64,000 bases of DNA from CAZGSN01 sp964371655 (GCA_964371655.1 CAYJOD010000027.1:3049-67048), one strand, 5' to 3'; positions 33,796 through 42,862 are shown, counted from the first letter of the stretch. Translations and numbers: made by a program. Notes: generated from the letters alone by a model not told the origin.

Positions 33796-35148
33796 TCATA
33801 GCCCGGAGCTTGGCCGCACGGGCGCGGGTTCCTGAACCTTCGACAGCAAGCTGGTACCAATGACGAGATAGATGACCACGGTGACGAACACGACGGGATA
33901 GCCAAGGTTATGGCGGATACCGTTGAACGTATCGAGCAGGACGCCGCCAATTCCAGGAGCCACGACCTGCGGCAAAGTCCCGGCAATACCCCAGATCCCC
34001 ATGTACTTCGCCGCTTGATCTCCTCGTGGCAATAACGCCAGGGCCAGGGCCCAGTCGGCCGTGAAGTAGGCGCCGTAACACAGCCCGAAGAGCGCGCCGA
34101 CCACCAGTGCCGATTTGAACTCGGGAGTCACCACGAACGCGATGCTGATGACGGCGAGGCCGATGGCCGACCCAACCACCCAGCGTTTGCGCCGTTGCCC
34201 GCGATCGATCAGGTAGCCGACCGCCAACGCGCTCGGGAGAGTGGTAAGCGCCGATGCGGCGAACAGGTAACCCAGCTTCACATTGGCTTCGTCGATGTCG
34301 GTCACACCCAGGTAGTCGTGGACGTAGTACAGCAGAAACGTCGTCAGCGTATTGATCCCGAGCATGTTCACCGCACGTGACGCGAGCAGCCAACTGAAGC
34401 TGGCTTCGGCGCGCACATCGAAGATGAAGGCGCGCCGCAGCAGTCCCTGTCCCGTCTCTTGTGGCCGTAGGCTCGGCACCTCCTCGTGAACCGAGAGGAC
34501 CGTGAACAGCATGGTGCCGGCGAGGATGGCTACGGTTACCAGAACGAGCGGCAGCATCGGATCCACTCGAACCCGCTGCGGCAGGATCGGGACGAAGGCA
34601 CCGACCCCGACCGCGAGCACCGGCAACGACACCGCGAACCCGCCGAAGATCGACCCGGCAAGACGGCCGAGCACGTCGGCGAACCCGGCAAACCCGGTCG
34701 CCCTCCCCTTTTGAATATCCGGCACCTGGTCGGGGAGCATCGCGGTATACGGGGCACCCGCAAAATTCGAGGCGAATTGAACCACGAGAAACGCGAGCAC
34801 GAAGGCGGTGAAGCTCCGCGCTCCAATCAGGGCAACGAGCGCGACGCAATTCAAGGCGACGCCGGCCGCTAGAAACGGCCGCCGCCGTCCCCAGCGCCAA
34901 CGCGATTCGTCACTCAGAACGCCGGCGATGGGACCCGTGAGCATCGACACCAGCGCACCAAGCACGGTGACCAAACCAAGCGCGCTCCCCTTGTTCGCTT
35001 CCGTCGCAAAGCTCAGAACCCTCGTCGGCACGATATTGTTCGTCAGCACGGTCCAATGAAATGACAGCGCCGCCCACATCGCCGTGAGCACGATCAGGTA
35101 GTGGGTCGTGTGCAACTGCGGAGATCCTTGCCCGTGAGGGTTCGTCAT
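33796..35148 (-). CDS. MFS transporter (sugar/cation or general)
   Basis: 450 residues from the ATG at 35146-35148, which overlaps the methyltransferase stop by four bases (ATGA). About twelve hydrophobic spans. The cytoplasmic loop after span 2 carries GVLSDESRWRWGRRRPF, the pattern of MFS proteins of the glycoside-pentoside-hexuronide/sucrose-type branch (DxxxxRWGRRRP). A second such loop, IDRGQRRKRW, lies in the C-terminal half. Substrate not evident; the coupled methyltransferase gives no clear clue. Confidence 0.85.
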   Translation of the reverse strand: MTNPHGQGSPQLHTTHYLIVLTAMWAALSFHWTVLTNNIVPTRVLSFATEANKGSALGLVTVLGALVSMLTGPIAGVLSDESRWRWGRRRPFLAAGVALNCVALVALIGARSFTAFVLAFLVVQFASNFAGAPYTAMLPDQVPDIQKGRATGFAGFADVLGRLAGSIFGGFAVSLPVLAVGVGAFVPILPQRVRVDPMLPLVLVTVAILAGTMLFTVLSVHEEVPSLRPQETGQGLLRRAFIFDVRAEASFSWLLASRAVNMLGINTLTTFLLYYVHDYLGVTDIDEANVKLGYLFAASALTTLPSALAVGYLIDRGQRRKRWVVGSAIGLAVISIAFVVTPEFKSALVVGALFGLCYGAYFTADWALALALLPRGDQAAKYMGIWGIAGTLPQVVAPGIGGVLLDTFNGIRHNLGYPVVFVTVVIYLVIGTSLLSKVQEPAPVRPSSGL

Positions 35149-35912
35149 GGCGGCCGCCGGCCAAACACCTGTAGTGCGCGTCGAGACCGGCGCTGCTCCC
35201 AGAGTGCTTCGCAAACCCGAGCGTCCGGCCAACTACGCTTTACAATCTCCCGCACCCGATCACGAGCCGCACGCGCGGTACGCGTCACTTCCGGAAGAGA
35301 CACCTCACGAGCTTCCACCTCGACCATTCCGATCTCGCGCAGCGCAGCGACAGCGTCCTCCGGAACACTGGCAGCCAAGATCTCCCTCTGCAGCACCAAG
35401 TGCCCCCCCTTGCGCAGCACGCGCACAGCCTCGCGAGCTGTCGGCAGCCAGTCCGCATCGGCATCGACGTCGAGCATCCAAACGTGAGTGAAAGCCTCGG
35501 AGCAAAAGCCGAGCGCCGGCAAGGGCGCCACCGCGAAGCTGACCTTGGCGGCCACGCCGGCGTGCAGATTCAACTCAGTCGCGGCGCGAGCGAAGGCCTC
35601 GAGGGAGTCCACCCCGACCACGCGGCATCCGGTACGACCGGCCAGCCGACGGGCACGGCCGCCGAGCCCACTGCCGACGTCCAGTGCGAACTCATATTTC
35701 CGGAAGATTCCCCGCGACGGCAGCGCGTCGAGCACACTCAGGTCGTAATCGGCGCTGACGTCCAGCGCAAAGAACGGTTCGTCCCGAGTCCGCGGCGCCG
35801 AACTGGCGAACTCACGCGCAACGTCAACAATGACGCCGGCGATACGGAGCACGGCGTCGCCAGCTCCACAAAGAGAGAGCAACTCGTCACGCGGCTGAAC
35901 CTTGGCCCTCAT
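35145..35912 (-). CDS. class I SAM-dependent methyltransferase
   Basis: 255 residues. Motif I FALDVGSGLGGRARRLAG, then GCRVVGVDSLEAF for the ribose site, and VLRKGGHLVLQREI for the post-motif strand. The first 70 residues are poorly conserved and may give substrate specificity. Translationally coupled to the downstream MFS gene, so both may act on one small molecule. Substrate unknown. Confidence 0.82.
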   Translation of the reverse strand: MRAKVQPRDELLSLCGAGDAVLRIAGVIVDVAREFASSAPRTRDEPFFALDVSADYDLSVLDALPSRGIFRKYEFALDVGSGLGGRARRLAGRTGCRVVGVDSLEAFARAATELNLHAGVAAKVSFAVAPLPALGFCSEAFTHVWMLDVDADADWLPTAREAVRVLRKGGHLVLQREILAASVPEDAVAALREIGMVEVEAREVSLPEVTRTARAARDRVREIVKRSWPDARVCEALWEQRRSRRALQVFGRRPP

Positions 35913-36047
35913 CGTCCCCGCTCTCCGCTCCTCCCTAGCTCAACCGCGAACGCCGCGCGCGCAACGCGCGACTCTCGCTGTTGACAGGCAACCGGCCGCT
36001 TGGCTACACCGCCACGCTCAGCAAACGCAACCCCGGGGATCAACAAA

Positions 36048-37106
36048 ATGGCGGTAATCAAGAAGCAGAAGGGCAACTTTCTCGAGGATTTCAGGGTTGG
36101 GCACCGCTTCCGCCACAAGGTCGGCAAGACCCTCACGGAGGGCCTGTTCAACGCGTTTACCGAGTTCTCCATGACAACCAACCCGCTGAGCAAGAATCGC
36201 CGCTATGCGCAGGCATATGGCTACCGCGATATGATCGCTCCCCCCGGCTTGGCGATGGCCATCGTGTTCAGCCAGAGCGTCGAGGACGTCTCCGAGAACG
36301 CTCGCGCCAATCTCGAGTACATCAACATGCGCTTCGGCGCCCCGGTCTACATTGGTGACACCATCGAGGCCGAGTCCACCGTCCTGGGCGTACGCGCCTC
36401 GAAGAAGGAACCGACCTTGGGCGTCGTCCACGTGCAAACGACCGGACGCAACCAGGACGGCGAAGTCGTCCTGACCTACGAGCGCAAGGTCCAGGTGTGG
36501 AAAGCGAATGTCTCGGCGCACGTCGATGAGGGATCGATTGCTGCCAGCGAGATCGCGTGCAGCACCGGACTCCCCGCCTACGACGCGACGCGACGCTACG
36601 GCGACTTATCCCACCTGACGAGCGCGGACACGTACTACGAAGATTTTGCCGTGGGCGACATCCTCGAGCATTGGCGCGGACGCGTCGTGACCACGGAGCA
36701 TATCGCCTGGACCGCAATGCTCGACAATACTTCGCAGGTCCATTGCAATCAGACGATGATCGATCAGAGCCCCGACAAGTTTCTTGGCGGCCAGTTGATC
36801 GTATTTGGCGGCATCCCGTTCAACCTCTGCTTGGGGCTCTCATGCCCTGACATCGCCGACAACGCGCTCAGCGATCTCGTCTACATTACTGGACGCCACA
36901 CCGCCCCGATCTTCGCCGGCGACACGGTGTTCGCCGCGACTGAGATTCGCGGAAAACGCGAATACCCCGCCAGAGACGATCTAGGCATCGTCTCGACGGC
37001 GCTCCGCGGACACAAGTTTGTCCGTAAGGAAGGTCAGCTCGATAAGGTGGAGATCTTCTATCTAGAACGCGAACTCGCCGTAAAGCGTCGCAGCCACTAT
37101 TGCTAG
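36048..37106 (+). CDS. MaoC-family dehydratase with tandem hotdog domains
   Basis: 352 residues from the ATG at 36048. The first hotdog fold (GNFLEDFRVGHRFRHKVGKT, MIAPPGLAMAIVF, YINMRFGAPVYIGDTIEAES) and a second (YYEDFAVGDILEHWRGRVVT, FGGIPFNLCLGLS, TAPIFAGDTVFAATEIRG) give a double-hotdog hydratase. Relatives hydrate enoyl-CoA or mesaconyl-CoA. The Asp/His pair of R-specific hydratases is not obvious in the first domain. Near other acyl-CoA genes at 38-42 kb. Confidence 0.82.
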   Translation: MAVIKKQKGNFLEDFRVGHRFRHKVGKTLTEGLFNAFTEFSMTTNPLSKNRRYAQAYGYRDMIAPPGLAMAIVFSQSVEDVSENARANLEYINMRFGAPVYIGDTIEAESTVLGVRASKKEPTLGVVHVQTTGRNQDGEVVLTYERKVQVWKANVSAHVDEGSIAASEIACSTGLPAYDATRRYGDLSHLTSADTYYEDFAVGDILEHWRGRVVTTEHIAWTAMLDNTSQVHCNQTMIDQSPDKFLGGQLIVFGGIPFNLCLGLSCPDIADNALSDLVYITGRHTAPIFAGDTVFAATEIRGKREYPARDDLGIVSTALRGHKFVRKEGQLDKVEIFYLERELAVKRRSHYC

Positions 37107-37173
37107 CCGCCGGAATCAAGGCAGAACACGGAGCTCGCAGTCAAGCGCTATCCGTGTTCTGCGACCTTGTCGT

Positions 37174-37407
37174 CTAGCGTTTGCCGCCCTTCACGCCCTT
37201 CTGATCGCGCCAACCTTTGATCGCCGACTCCGAAACCGCGAGTCCTTCATTAAGTAGCGCGATCACGACCTCCGTCTTCGACGCACCGACTTCCGTAGCG
37301 AGTTTTTCGATCGCATCGCTCACGTAGGCGGGAATCTTGACGTTCATCAGTCTGCTGGCGCTGCGTTCCCTGCTCATCAGGTCGTGTAGTCTAAGCTCTG
37401 CGGGCAT
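37174..37407 (-). CDS. small ribbon-helix-helix-like protein
   Basis: 77 residues. MNVKIPAYVSDAIEKLATEV and GASKTEVVIALLNEGLA form strand-helix-helix in the pattern of ribbon-helix-helix DNA-binding proteins, ending in a basic tail (KGVKGGKR). No toxin gene adjoins. Perhaps an orphan repressor. The start may lie at the ATG about 20 codons in, which would give the compact domain alone. Confidence 0.65.
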   Translation of the reverse strand: MPAELRLHDLMSRERSASRLMNVKIPAYVSDAIEKLATEVGASKTEVVIALLNEGLAVSESAIKGWRDQKGVKGGKR

Positions 37408-37658
37408 TTCTGACCTCCCATGGGTTTGGTTGCTGCAGACTATCTAAACGTCAGGTCCAAGGGAAGTCGAAACAACTCGGTTCGGAACCTTATCCGCAAA
37501 CTTTTCCTTGCTGCAAAGTCGGCCGAGCATATGTCCGGACGACGGCGAGTAATGGGTTTTCCTTGCGGCCGGCGACGGTGCATGTCGGGCTGTGCAGTGC
37601 CGCAACACGAATATTGCGGCTGAACCGACCCGAGCCCTGAACGTCACGCCAGCCGTGG

Positions 37659-37675
37659 TTGGCATCGCGATTGCG
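37659..37675 (+). promoter_or_regulatory. candidate sigma-54 promoter
   Basis: TTGGCATCGCGATTGCG fits the -24/-12 pattern, with GG and GC separated by ten bases. It lies 25 bases before the start codon of a 35-residue membrane protein, leaving barely room for the ribosome site. A single match; no enhancer site identified. Confidence 0.25.
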
Positions 37676-37699
37676 ATGCCTTCTCTGCAGGAGGTTACG

Positions 37700-37807
37700 A
37701 TGATCCCACTCGACATGACCGCTCATTTGGCTCCGATGGCATGGACACTCATCGGTCTCCTGGTGGTTTCAAGCGTGTCGCTGTTCGCCGCCCGCGATCA
37801 CAGGTAG
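37700..37807 (+). CDS. 35-residue single-span membrane protein
   Basis: ATG at 37700 with an excellent CAGGAGG site seven bases upstream. The product is one hydrophobic helix (MAWTLIGLLVVSSVSLFA) with a short basic end (ARDHR). It resembles the tiny accessory subunits of membrane complexes in size and form, but I cannot name a family. Followed after 37 bases by a second small membrane gene with its own ribosome site. Confidence 0.6.
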   Translation: MIPLDMTAHLAPMAWTLIGLLVVSSVSLFAARDHR

Positions 37808-37844
37808 CCAAGCGGCACTGACGAACGGACTGGAGGATACGACA

Positions 37845-38090
37845 ATGTTGACAACTTTCGCCTTCGTTGCTTCGGACCCGATTCCCGGTGGTATGGCGAT
37901 CACGGTCCTCGGAGCTTTCTTCGGTTGGTTCCTGGTCGCAGCCGTCGTTGCCTTAGCCGTGAAGCTCTTTAGCTTGGCGGGCGTATCGACGCCGCCGCAT
38001 CTCGCAGCTCGACGTACCCCAGCAGCGGCCTCGACCGCGGGCACGGTTGCAGCTTTGGCGCAGGACCATACCCATCGCCAAGCCGCGTAG
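37845..38090 (+). CDS. small single-span membrane protein
   Basis: 81 residues; ATG at 37845 with GGAGGA upstream. An N-terminal hydrophobic region (FAFVASDPIPGGMAITVLGA then WFLVAAVVALAVKLF) precedes a low-complexity Ala/Thr-rich tail containing histidines (DHTHRQ). Forms a two-gene unit with the 35-residue protein. A hairpin (38108-38173) follows. Function unknown. Confidence 0.6.
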   Translation: MLTTFAFVASDPIPGGMAITVLGAFFGWFLVAAVVALAVKLFSLAGVSTPPHLAARRTPAAASTAGTVAALAQDHTHRQAA

Positions 38091-38107
38091 TTCGCCCACA
38101 ATTGGAT

Positions 38108-38173
38108 GGAGCCACCTCGCTGTCCTTGATTAGCGGCACGCGGCCCACACAGCCGACCGGGACACGTGGCTCC
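38108..38173. terminator. inverted repeat after the small membrane-protein genes
   Basis: GGAGCCAC and GTGGCTCC pair across 50 bases, 18 bases after the second small gene. It could close that transcript. The remaining 200 bases to 38372 show no gene. Confidence 0.4.
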
Positions 38174-38371
38174 CTGGGCTAGAGCCTACCCACGTCTGTT
38201 GCTTCGCGCCCCACGATGATCTCCGACCGCGGCGGTACGGACAATCGACGAACCGAAAACAAACCCAACGACTAGCCTGAGTCGTCCGAGCCTGTCGAGC
38301 GAGCTGCACCGGGTTGACTCGACCGTGGCAGGCTGAGAAAGGTGCGCCGACACATCTGAGGAGGGCACACC

Positions 38372-39757
38372 TTGGCAGGCATCGTTCGTTACGGAAGCTA
38401 CGTTCCCTACCTGCGTCTGACACGCGCGGCGATCGGGGCAGGAAAGGGTGAACGCGCGGTTGCGAGTTACGACGAGGACTCGGTGTCGATGGCGGTCGAG
38501 GCGGCGCGGGATGCGCTCCGCGGCGGCATCGCGATCGATGCGGTGCTGTTTGCGACGACCAGTCCACCCTATGCGGAAAAGCTCAATGCGGCGACAATCC
38601 AGGCCGCGCTCGATCTACCCGAGACGGTGACGTCGGCCGATCTGGGTGGTTCCACGCGCATGGGGGTCGGGGCGCTGCTGCTCGGTCTCGACGTTGCCGC
38701 GGCTGGCCGCCGCGCCCTGGTGGGCGCCGGTGATGTAGTTGTCGGTGCCCCTGGCGGCGGGCGCGAGACCCAAGGCGGGGATGCCGGCGTCGCCTTTGTC
38801 ACCGGCAGCGACTCCGACGCGGTGGCGCGCGTGATCGGGCGCGCGTCATCGACCATGGAAATTCTCGACGTCTGGCGCCTGCCCGAGGATCGTTTCGCAA
38901 GACAATGGGAAGAACGTTTTGCGGCGGATACGATGGCCCCATCCATCCTCGACACGGTCAAGCGCGCCTTGCAACAGGCGGGTGTGGACGCGGCTTCGCT
39001 GGCGACCGTGATCCTCGACAGCAGCAATCCGCGCAGCCTGGCGGCCTTGCCCAAGGCGCTGGGCCTGCAGCCCTCCCAGCTTGCCGACCCGCTCAGCGCG
39101 ACCGTCGGCCGTAGCGGCACAGCCCATGCGGGCCTCATGCTGGCGCGAGCCCTGGATACCGCCAAGCCTGGCGATCGTATTCTTCTGATCTGCGCGGCCG
39201 ACGGCGCCGACGCGCTGGTTCTCGAAGTGACGGAGAAGATCAAGGAGCTGCCGCCGGTGCGCAAGGTGGACCATTGGATCTCCTCCAAACGCAACGATCT
39301 CGCTTACAACACCTACCTGAAGTGGCGCGGCATCCTGCCCTTTGAGCCGCCGCGTCGCCCCGACCCCGAGCGTCCGGCCGCGCCGCCGATGCGCCGGCAC
39401 GAACGCTGGAAGCTCGCGTTCGTCGGCTCGCGTTGCCAGAAATGCCAGGCTGGACATCTGCCGCCGCAGCGCGTGTGCGTGAAGTGCGGTGCCGTCGATC
39501 AGATGAAAGCGGAGCGCTTCGCCGACACCTCCTGCAGGATCGCAACCTTCACGCTCGACCATCTGGCCTACTCGCTGCAGCCGCCGGTCGTCGCCGCCGT
39601 CGTCGATTACGAGGGTGGCGGCCGCTTCAACTGCGAGCTCACCGACGTCGACCCCAAAGAGGTGGCGATCGGCAACCATCTTGAGATGACATTCCGCCGC
39701 CTGTACACGGCGCACAGCGTGCACAACTACTTTTGGAAGGCGCGCCCAGGGCGCTAG
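38372..39757 (+). CDS. HMG-CoA synthase-like protein fused to DUF35 zinc-ribbon/OB domain
   Basis: 461 residues; TTG start behind a GAGGAGG site. The first 330 residues have the thiolase-like fold of HMG-CoA synthase/KAS III enzymes (AGIVRYGSYVPYLRL, YDEDSVSMAVEAARDAL, AHAGLMLARAL). At the catalytic-cysteine position the sequence reads GGSTRMG, with threonine (T95) where NSCRAG-type relatives have cysteine. The C-terminal 130 residues are a DUF35 rubredoxin-like zinc ribbon plus OB fold (RCQKC, CVKCG). With the thiolase gene downstream it may form a CoA-binding complex rather than act alone. Confidence 0.83.
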   Translation: MAGIVRYGSYVPYLRLTRAAIGAGKGERAVASYDEDSVSMAVEAARDALRGGIAIDAVLFATTSPPYAEKLNAATIQAALDLPETVTSADLGGSTRMGVGALLLGLDVAAAGRRALVGAGDVVVGAPGGGRETQGGDAGVAFVTGSDSDAVARVIGRASSTMEILDVWRLPEDRFARQWEERFAADTMAPSILDTVKRALQQAGVDAASLATVILDSSNPRSLAALPKALGLQPSQLADPLSATVGRSGTAHAGLMLARALDTAKPGDRILLICAADGADALVLEVTEKIKELPPVRKVDHWISSKRNDLAYNTYLKWRGILPFEPPRRPDPERPAAPPMRRHERWKLAFVGSRCQKCQAGHLPPQRVCVKCGAVDQMKAERFADTSCRIATFTLDHLAYSLQPPVVAAVVDYEGGGRFNCELTDVDPKEVAIGNHLEMTFRRLYTAHSVHNYFWKARPGR

Positions 39758-39795
39758 ACTCTCCGATCGGTCGGATCAGTCGGATAGGAGCTCAT

Positions 39796-40971
39796 ATGGC
39801 CAGCAACGGAATCAAGGATCGCGTCGCCATCGTCGGCATGGGCTGCACGCCCTTCGGCGAGCACTGGGATAAGGGACCCGACGATCTTCTGATCGACGCG
39901 GCCACCGAAGCCTATAAGTCTGCCGGCATCGAGCCTGATCAGATCGATGCCTACTGGCTCGGCACGATGGCCAGCGGTGTCTCCGGATTGGTGCTCTCCG
40001 AGGCGTTGAAGATTCAATACAAACCCGTGACTCGTGTCGAGAACATGTGCGCCACGGGCAGCGAGGCGATGCGCAATGCCGCCTATGCGGTCGCCAGCGG
40101 CGCCTACGATCTGGTCATGGCCATCGGAGTCGAGAAGCTGAAAGATTCCGGATTTTCCGGCTTGGTGGTGAGCCCGCCGCCCAACGACGGCACCCACTCG
40201 AGCATGACCCCACCGGCAACCTTCGCGATGCTCGCACCGGCCTATGCCAAGAAGTACGGCGTCGACAACGACACCTTGAAGCAAGTCCTGGCACGCATCG
40301 CCTGGAAGAATCACCGCAACGGCGCGAAGAATCCAAAGGCGCAGTTCCGCAAGGAAGTGTCGATGGAGACGATCTGCAAGTCGCCGCTGGTAGCGGGCAT
40401 GCTCGGCATCTTCGATTGCTCGGGCGTCAGCGACGGCTCGGCAACAGCGATCCTCTGTCGCGCCGAGGATGCGCACAAGTACACCGACCACCCGATCTTC
40501 ATCAAAGCCCTGTCGTTCGCGGCGGGTCCGGCAGCGGGATACTTCAGTCAGGACTACGATTACACGACCTTTCCCGAAGTCGCGGCCAGCGCCGCCGACG
40601 CGTTCAAGCAAGCCGGCGTCAAGGATCCGCGCGAAGAGATCAGCATGGCCGAGGTGCACGACTGCTTCACACCGACGGAGTTGGTGCTGATGGAGGACAT
40701 GGGCTTCTCGCCGCGCGGGCAGGCGTGGAAGGACGTGCTCGACGGCCGCTTCGACGGCGATGGCGTGCAGCCGATCAATCCCGACGGCGGGCTCAAGAGC
40801 TTCGGTCACCCGATCGGTGCCAGCGGTCTGCGCATGATGTACGAGATGTGGCTGCAGCTACGCGGCGAAGCCGGCCCGCGCCAGATCAAAGAGCCCAAGC
40901 TCGGGCTCACACACAACCTCGGCGGCGCACCCGGACGCTGTGTCAGCTTTGTCTCGGTGGTCGGGCGCTGA
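39796..40971 (+). CDS. SCP2/SCPx-type thiolase
   Basis: 391 residues from the ATG at 39796, preceded by AGGAG. Catalytic cysteine C85 is in VENMCATGSEAMRNA; the second active-site block is SFGHPIGASGLRMMYE, and HDCFTPTEL contains the histidine typical of the SCP-x subgroup. Such proteins do thiolysis or, when paired with DUF35 proteins, retro-aldol cleavage of CoA-bound side chains. The preceding gene ends 38 bases upstream, so the two are co-expressed. Confidence 0.9.
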   Translation: MASNGIKDRVAIVGMGCTPFGEHWDKGPDDLLIDAATEAYKSAGIEPDQIDAYWLGTMASGVSGLVLSEALKIQYKPVTRVENMCATGSEAMRNAAYAVASGAYDLVMAIGVEKLKDSGFSGLVVSPPPNDGTHSSMTPPATFAMLAPAYAKKYGVDNDTLKQVLARIAWKNHRNGAKNPKAQFRKEVSMETICKSPLVAGMLGIFDCSGVSDGSATAILCRAEDAHKYTDHPIFIKALSFAAGPAAGYFSQDYDYTTFPEVAASAADAFKQAGVKDPREEISMAEVHDCFTPTELVLMEDMGFSPRGQAWKDVLDGRFDGDGVQPINPDGGLKSFGHPIGASGLRMMYEMWLQLRGEAGPRQIKEPKLGLTHNLGGAPGRCVSFVSVVGR

Positions 40972-41161
40972 GCCACTAGCGAACCGTTCTTACCAACATG
41001 TTGGGAGAAGGCGAGCGGTGTAGATGCCGTGCATCTACGGAAGCATTCACCCGCTGACCGCTTGCTTACGCGCGCGGCTCTGCCCTGGCAAAGACCTGCG
41101 GATCCCGACCTGAGCCGCGACCGTCAGGGAGCGGTGAGTCGTGAGATCTCCCACACTTGTT

Positions 41162-41992
41162 CTATGACTTCGGGTAGATGCCGCGTCGCGGCTCGTCGGT
41201 GTAAACCGGCTGCCGCTTCTGATCGAACGCGATGATCGCTTCCGGTAGGTTGTCGGTCATCCCGAGCATGATCTGATTGCGGTCTTCGATCTCGATGGCG
41301 GCCGCCAAGCTCGAGGTCTCCAGGTTGGCCCACAGCACCTGCTTGGTCATCTCGACTCCATAGGGACTGTACCGGCACATCTCGTCGGCGATGCCGAAGG
41401 CTTCGTCGAGAACGCGATCGTCGGGTACAACCCGCGACACCAGGCCCATGCGCAAGGCTTCCGCGGCGTCGATCCTACGGCCGGTGAGCAGGATGTCGTT
41501 CGAGTTGGCGGCGCCGATCAGTCGCGGCAACAGCCAGCTGATCCCCAACTCCGTGCTGGTCAGGCCATTGACGATGCCGGTGGCGTTGAACACCGCCGAT
41601 TCCGACGCGATGCGCAGGTCGGCCCCCAGCGACAAACACATGCCGCCGCCGTACGCCGGACCATTGATCGCGGCAATGATCGGCTTGGGCAGATGGCGCA
41701 TGATCGGAATCAACTGTGAATAGATGCGAATCGCTCGCGGCCCGATGCGCGGCACCGTCAGTCCGTCGATGTTGGGGATGATCGACGGATCCTTGAGATC
41801 CAAGCCCGAGCAGAACGCGCGCCCGGCACCCGTCAAGATCACGACCCGACAAAAGTTGTCCTGAGCGACCTCTTCGAGCGTCGCTTTCAGCTCTAGACAG
41901 AGCTCGATCGACATGGCGTTGAGCCGCTCCGGGCGGTCGAGCCAAATCAACGTGATGTGCGGACGCGCTTTCTCAACTCTCACGGTAGCCAT
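41162..41992 (-). CDS. enoyl-CoA hydratase/isomerase (crotonase) family protein
   Basis: 276-residue crotonase fold. Substrate CoA-binding NAMSIELCLELKATLEE, the oxyanion-hole GAGRAFCSGLDLKD, AAINGPAYGGGMCLSLGADL and the second-glutamate region GLTSTELGISWLLPRLIG are present. The last contains E in a hydratase-like position. Likely acts in fatty or branched-chain acyl-CoA breakdown with the genes at 38-41 kb, though on the opposite strand. Exact substrate not deducible. Confidence 0.9.
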   Translation of the reverse strand: MATVRVEKARPHITLIWLDRPERLNAMSIELCLELKATLEEVAQDNFCRVVILTGAGRAFCSGLDLKDPSIIPNIDGLTVPRIGPRAIRIYSQLIPIMRHLPKPIIAAINGPAYGGGMCLSLGADLRIASESAVFNATGIVNGLTSTELGISWLLPRLIGAANSNDILLTGRRIDAAEALRMGLVSRVVPDDRVLDEAFGIADEMCRYSPYGVEMTKQVLWANLETSSLAAAIEIEDRNQIMLGMTDNLPEAIIAFDQKRQPVYTDEPRRGIYPKS

Positions 41993-42004
41993 GGTTGGAG
42001 CGTC

Positions 42005-42244
42005 CTAAGACTTGCGGGGGAGAGCTTGCGGACGATGGCCGGTGGCGGCTTCGACCAACGTGTTCAGGAGCCCGGCGTAATGCCTCACCTCGTCCTCGCT
42101 CTCACAAGACAGGTCGCACAGCTGCTGGCGGTTTTCGAGACTGAGCAGCTGCCACTCGCGCAGATGCAGCTTGATCCCGACGCGATCCAGCTTGGCGCGC
42201 ACCGCATTCGGTACCAGTTCCAATTCGTCCTTGACCTCTGCCAT
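42005..42244 (-). CDS. small protein resembling nitrate reductase-associated family
   Basis: 79 residues from the ATG at 42242-42244. VRAKLDRVGIKLHLREWQLL, then SLENRQQLCDLSCESEDEV and LVEAATGHRP, recall the nitrate-reductase-associated protein domain (PF09655), though shorter than typical members. No nitrate reductase is nearby, so the name is only a family label. Placed 12 bases after the crotonase stop in transcription order reversed, i.e. upstream of crotonase on the same strand. Confidence 0.6.
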   Translation of the reverse strand: MAEVKDELELVPNAVRAKLDRVGIKLHLREWQLLSLENRQQLCDLSCESEDEVRHYAGLLNTLVEAATGHRPQALPRKS

Positions 42245-42283
42245 CGGCGTCAAATCAGCTCCTCAGCTTTCGGGTCTCGCGCA

Positions 42284-42553
42284 TCAGGCTTCCCAGCGCA
42301 CGACACGTTGTTTGCTCTGCCCTTTGTCGTTGCGGAATTCGTCGATCACGTTCTTGCCCTTGCACTTCGGGCATGGGAACCACCGCTTGCTTCCGTCGGT
42401 CTCGGCCGTCCACGACAGATCGACGTAGAGCACGTTGTCGCTATCGACCTCGTACGCCAAGAAGCCCCGGCATTCGGGATTCAGACAGCGCAGGACGTTG
42501 ATGTCCGCCGCCTTGGCCGGCGCCTTGGCGACGGGTGGTACGATGTCAGGCAT
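42284..42553 (-). CDS. small zinc-ribbon protein
   Basis: 89 residues with CLNPEC and CPKCKGKN, two cysteine pairs that should bind zinc, and a strand-rich middle (LYVDLSWTAETDG). Unknown function. It is the first gene of a probable three-gene minus-strand unit with the nitrate-reductase-associated-like gene and the enoyl-CoA hydratase. Confidence 0.6.
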   Translation of the reverse strand: MPDIVPPVAKAPAKAADINVLRCLNPECRGFLAYEVDSDNVLYVDLSWTAETDGSKRWFPCPKCKGKNVIDEFRNDKGQSKQRVVRWEA

Positions 42554-42716
42554 GAGCGCTTGCTCCTACTACTTGGGCGGAAGCGGGGCAAGGCAGCCGC
42601 GTCGACGCTGCCAGGACAGCAACCATAACCGCCGTCGCACTCCGTCCTCCGTAGCCGAAGAGGCGAAGGAGGAAGACGGTGGCCGTTGGATGGATTGCAA
42701 ACGCCTTGCTGCCTCG

Positions 42717-42862
42717 CTCTGGCGAGGTTGTCCCAGAACTTCTTGGTGGTACAGGCTGGAAGCCTATACCACCGAGGCTTTCTGCCCTGGGATTGGGTTC
42801 TTGGTGGTATAGGCCTTTGGCCTGTACCACCTTGCCGAGGTTCTGAGACGACCTCTGGCGAG
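42717..42862. repeat. compound repeat: outer CTCTGGCGAGGTTGTCCCA enclosing a TTGGTGGTATAGGC hairpin
   Basis: Outer arms at 42717-42735 and 42844-42862 are inverted copies of the family seen at 27.7 and 63.5 kb. The inner hairpin (42741-42833) is unrelated to those: two copies of TTGGTGGTAyAGGC-type sequence in inverted arrangement. It fills most of the 473-base gap before the Nudix gene; no protein gene there. Confidence 0.8.

Noticed and set aside
38108..38173. Possible riboswitch before the HMG-CoA-synthase-like gene
   Set aside because: Only one distant stem pair is visible; no match to the conserved cores of cobalamin, TPP, SAM or c-di-GMP aptamers that I can recognise.
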